DNA from: Edolisoma coerulescens
Taxonomy: Eukaryota; Chordata; Aves; Passeriformes; Campephagidae
Assembly (NCBI GenBank): GCA_013397115.1
Contig: VWZW01004095.1
Coordinates: forward strand, 255,104-319,103
Reading direction: 5' to 3'
Length of the DNA stretch: 64,000 bases
Below, one piece after another: positions 60,908 to 64,000 of the stretch. The translations under genes and the position numbers were made by a program. Position 1 is the first letter of the stretch; each line of letters begins with the position of its first letter. The notes under the pieces are model-generated. The model was not told the DNA's origin, ran no database searches, and saw nothing but the letters and a program-made list of their open reading frames with translations.

Positions 60908-63397
60908 CATGTGCTTGAAAGTCTTAAAAATAGTAGAAGGAGGACAACTTGTAAATGACCATTTTTCTGCTACAGCTGCAATAATTTAGTAGTGCTATGT
61001 TACAAATTTTACTAGCAGAATCTATTCTCTTTAAATGTTCCATGCTTTTTACTCTTGATATTGTCCTATTCGCTTGTGGAAAACAGAGGTCTTATATTCA
61101 ATGAAAAATGAGGGCATTGGAAAACAATTGACTTTGCCCTGAGCATTTCACCATTATTGCAGCTTCTGAACACAAATCTCAAAAAATTCAGGTATGGCAA
61201 TAACAATATTTGTTTCCAGGACCTTTTTTCAGTCTCCTTTCCTCCAAGATGACAGTGAAGATAATAACTTTTGTTCTTGGATTGGGGAACATTTTTCTTG
61301 TTCAAACAATAGGAAGTTAAGCGTTACCTGGAGGCATTATATCTGCAGAACATCAAGACTATGAATAACTATGGTATTTTTCCATGTTTTGTACTGGATG
61401 AGTAGTTACCATATAGTTTCACAGCATGAAAATGTTTCCAAGTGTTTAGATGAATGATTTCTACAACAGCAACAAATTTTCAATTATGATTGCAGCTAAG
61501 CTGAGTGTTTTTTGCAGAAGTCAGACTTCTTTCAGTTTTCTTAACAAAAGTCAACATTTCAAAAGAAAACTTCTACTGAATTGTAAGTATTTTTATCAGC
61601 CTTTATGGTAGAAAATAGCTGCTTATCACTCAGCTAAGATTAATATATATATGTAGCAATGAATTTAGACTTTGAGTCTATAAAAATAACCACATATTCA
61701 AATGGTGATGTCATGGTCTCTCCTGTGATACAGTCAGTGGAAACGTTGCCCCTTGACAAAGAAATTCCTTGTCTCTCATGGAAAAACTCCCAAATGCACA
61801 GGTGCTTTCTGAGAATCAAATGTAAACCACACAAATTGTATCTGTTTGTTATATATGGTTCTGTTTTTTTTTTCTCCCAGCTGCTGACACCTTAAAAACA
61901 CTTGAAAAAAGCCAAAAAACTTCATAATTCCTGCAGAGAAATGGGATGTATTGCTTATTCCTTTTCTGATAGAGCGTCAGGAAATCCTTGCATAAAAATG
62001 TAGACTTCATTATTTGTGGGCTTTGTTTTTTCTAAAAGAATGTTTTTCCTGGACAGCTTAACCTTCTTCCCTGCCCATCTAATTGCCTATTTTAATTAAA
62101 CCAGATCATCAGTAAAGCACAAGGGGCAGAAGGTCCATGGTCATTGCATGTAGTGAAGAAAGCACTTTGTGGAAAAAGGGGCTGTTTCATGTGACCTATT
62201 TCACTGACTTCTTATGCTTCCCTCTACACCCCTCACTGACGTGAAAGATCAAAATAGCAATGTCTTCCCACATGATGACAAAAAATCCTCACCTTCTCTT
62301 TACTTTTTGTTTGTCACGCTTCCCTAACTTGGGGACCTCTTTTGGCACTGCTGCATGAGGGGGAATTAAACAGCCTTACCCTGATACCAAAGACATCATC
62401 CATCTCTCAGTTTAATACTTCTTGTGGCTTCTCCAGTGTCACTTTAGGCAGCTGTGTGAGCAGAGAGGATATTGCAATCCTCACTGCTGGTTATGTGTGA
62501 GTGATGACCCTGTAATGGCCGAGTTTGAGCTTCTGCCCACAGTGGTAGCCCTGAACATCCCATACAGCTGCCAGCCACTCATAACAGGACAGCAGAACTG
62601 CAGCGACAGAGCTACCACCTGGATTTTACTCAGCTGAGCAGGATTTGCCTCAGCCTGAGCTGTGGTTTCATGTTCATAATGGTCTTTCCCTGAGCCTGGG
62701 TGAGAATATCTCTCCAGACTTCATATTGTATAGAAGACTTGTGCTAGAAAGCTCAGTGCAGACTTGTCTGAGACATCAGCAGCAGGGAGACATCAGCAGC
62801 AGGCAACAAGCGTCTAGAGTCATGGCCAAAACAGATGTGTGTGGCAAAATTTACGAGGTAGTAAAGCCTTCATTAAAGCAATGTACAGCAACATGACTTG
62901 CTATGAAGACAATACCTTGTTCTAAAAAATAATGAATCTCCTGTCACAGGCAAAATATAACCAAAGAGTATTTATATTTCCCATATCTAAATCCTCTCTG
63001 CTTCCTGTTAACTAGTAAGTGAAATGCACTACTTCTGTCTGGAATATACTAAGATAAAAATACAATGAACTTAACATGTGTTTTTTTTTGTTTCTATCAT
63101 GCATCCCAATGCCTATTAGTGCTTTTGGCCACATCCTGCTGAATGACTGTTAAGTATATGTTAAGTCCAGTATCCAAAAATCTTGAGTGCATGTTCATGA
63201 TATTAACTTAAAAATTAAGCTACTCCCAAACCCCAGAAATAATAATAATGATAATAATATTGTGGCAGAAGTGAAGGGGTATTTCTTCAAATTCTCTTCT
63301 TTTCTATTATTAAAAAAGCTGAGCAAATGTAATCCCCAGCCAAAAGAAACTCATAAAAAACTGTATCCACTCAAAATGCATGCGTTCCCCTATATAT
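60908..63397. other. Non-coding sequence, no named element
   Basis: AT-rich, with an AAT microsatellite at 63238-63259. Adjacent plus ORFs at 62422-62637 and 62645-62896 lie in a slightly GC-richer patch and resemble no family. Confidence 0.35.
63238..63259 (+). repeat. AAT trinucleotide microsatellite
   Basis: About seven copies of aat with one interruption. Confidence 0.8.
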
Positions 63398-63702
63398 TCA
63401 TAGAATCACAGTATCACAGAACCACAGAATCACAGAATGGGTCAGGTTGGAAGAGACCACACTGGGTCATCTGGTCCAGCCTTCCTGCTCAGTCACTGTC
63501 ATCCTAGAGCACATTGTACATCTGGTTTGCATCCAGATGGTTCTCGAATATCTCCAGTGAGGGAGATTCGACAACCTCTCTACGCAATCTGTTCCAGTGC
63601 TCGGTCACCTGCACAGTGAAGCAGTTCTTCCTCATGTCCGGGTGGAACTTCTTGTGTGTCAGTTTCTGCCCATTTCCTCTTGTCCTATTGCTTGGCATCA
63701 TT
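63398..63702 (-). mobile_element. CR1 LINE 3' fragment, relatively young (minus)
   Basis: The least diverged CR1 copy here. The plus strand shows ttcatagaatcacagtatca at the 3' terminus, with several repeated 'atcacagaa' units, then gggtcaggttggaagagacc and agagcacattgtacatctgg. The minus strand still encodes a long stretch of the ORF2 C-terminus, including NCFTVQVTEHWNRLRREVVE followed by SPSLEIF. It is truncated on its 5' side near 63702. Its subfamily resembles neoavian/passerine CR1s. Confidence 0.93.
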
Positions 63703-64000
63703 ATTAATTATACATTAATGTTGCTCAAAAATTATTAACATATACTGAAATGGGAAAAAAATTCTGGTTTGATCAGTTTTCCTGAGAAAAACTAATTTTT
63801 TCCACTGACAGAAGAAGTTGTCTGTTGAACATTGCTGCTGTTTTTATTCAGCCCTGCTTAAAAGATCAGTGGCATAGGGTGATGATGTATTTGCATGTCT
63901 GTACAAGATTTACCGAGACTTCTGACTTTCTCTAGATCCTCAAATTAGGTACAGCTGTAGCTGCAAATATAGGGAGAGTATGACTAGCTGATACACTTGC
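63703..64000. other. AT-rich non-coding sequence
   Basis: No feature was recognised to the window edge. Confidence 0.4.

Noticed and set aside
63504..63738. ORFs on both strands near the window end
   Set aside because: The minus frame is the decayed CR1 ORF2 tail and the plus one is its shadow; neither is a host gene.
1..64000. CRISPR arrays, bacterial operons, integrons or prophage
   Set aside because: No spaced direct repeats, no Shine-Dalgarno-led gene runs and no long ORFs; composition and repeats are those of a bird genome.

Overview
This is a gene-poor, AT-rich stretch of vertebrate genomic DNA with the repeat content of a bird. The evidence is a series of CR1-type LINE fragments (several ending in the avian CR1 3' octamer ATTCTATG or its complement CATAGAAT), LTRs that look like avian endogenous retrovirus families, low CpG content, short simple repeats, and no long open reading frame (the longest is 145 codons and looks accidental). 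A neoavian or passerine bird is my best guess from the CR1 and LTR flavour. That is inference, not a species call. There are no bacterial-type operons, no tRNA or rRNA genes that I can see, and no CRISPR array.

The only protein-coding signal I can defend is the 3' end of one plus-strand gene. A 44-base exon (13685-13728) and a terminal exon (17633-17666) are separated by a 3.9 kb GT-AG intron. Their reading frames join across the split codon and end in an acidic tail containing two DPF motifs. A possible further upstream coding piece ends at a strong donor at 735 in a compatible phase. If so, roughly 1-17632 is the last part of a gene with very long introns, and 17667 onward is its 3' UTR and then intergenic DNA. 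I do not recognise the gene. DPF is a known AP-2 alpha-appendage binding motif, so an endocytic adaptor tail is a reasonable but unproven idea.

The rest is repeat archaeology. Ten LINE pieces are called, eight of them in minus orientation. Ancient L3/CR1-like remnants lie at 6440-6735, 11030-11462 and 32268-32945. Younger avian CR1 pieces lie at 4755-4842, 25493-25736, 33104-33158, 39893-40045, 42273-43320 (about 1 kb, reaching into the reverse-transcriptase part of ORF2), 54034-54308 and 63398-63702. A weak eleventh LINE candidate lies at about 40795-40840. There are three LTRs: an ERVL-like one at 20099-21047 (+), a short ERVK-like one at 35361-35632 (-) with a decayed 6-bp target-site duplication, and an ERVL-like one at 60388-60907 (+) that keeps a clear TATA box. 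All look like solo LTRs, because no primer-binding site or retroviral gene lies next to them. A clean TTCC microsatellite sits at 58388-58453.

I did not find a convincing new biological system. The items most worth a second look are the DPF-tailed exon pair, an isolated exon-like block at 48352-48516 with canonical splice sites and symmetric phase, and two protein-like ORFs (9882-10085 plus, 53521-53826 minus). All need transcript or cross-species data.
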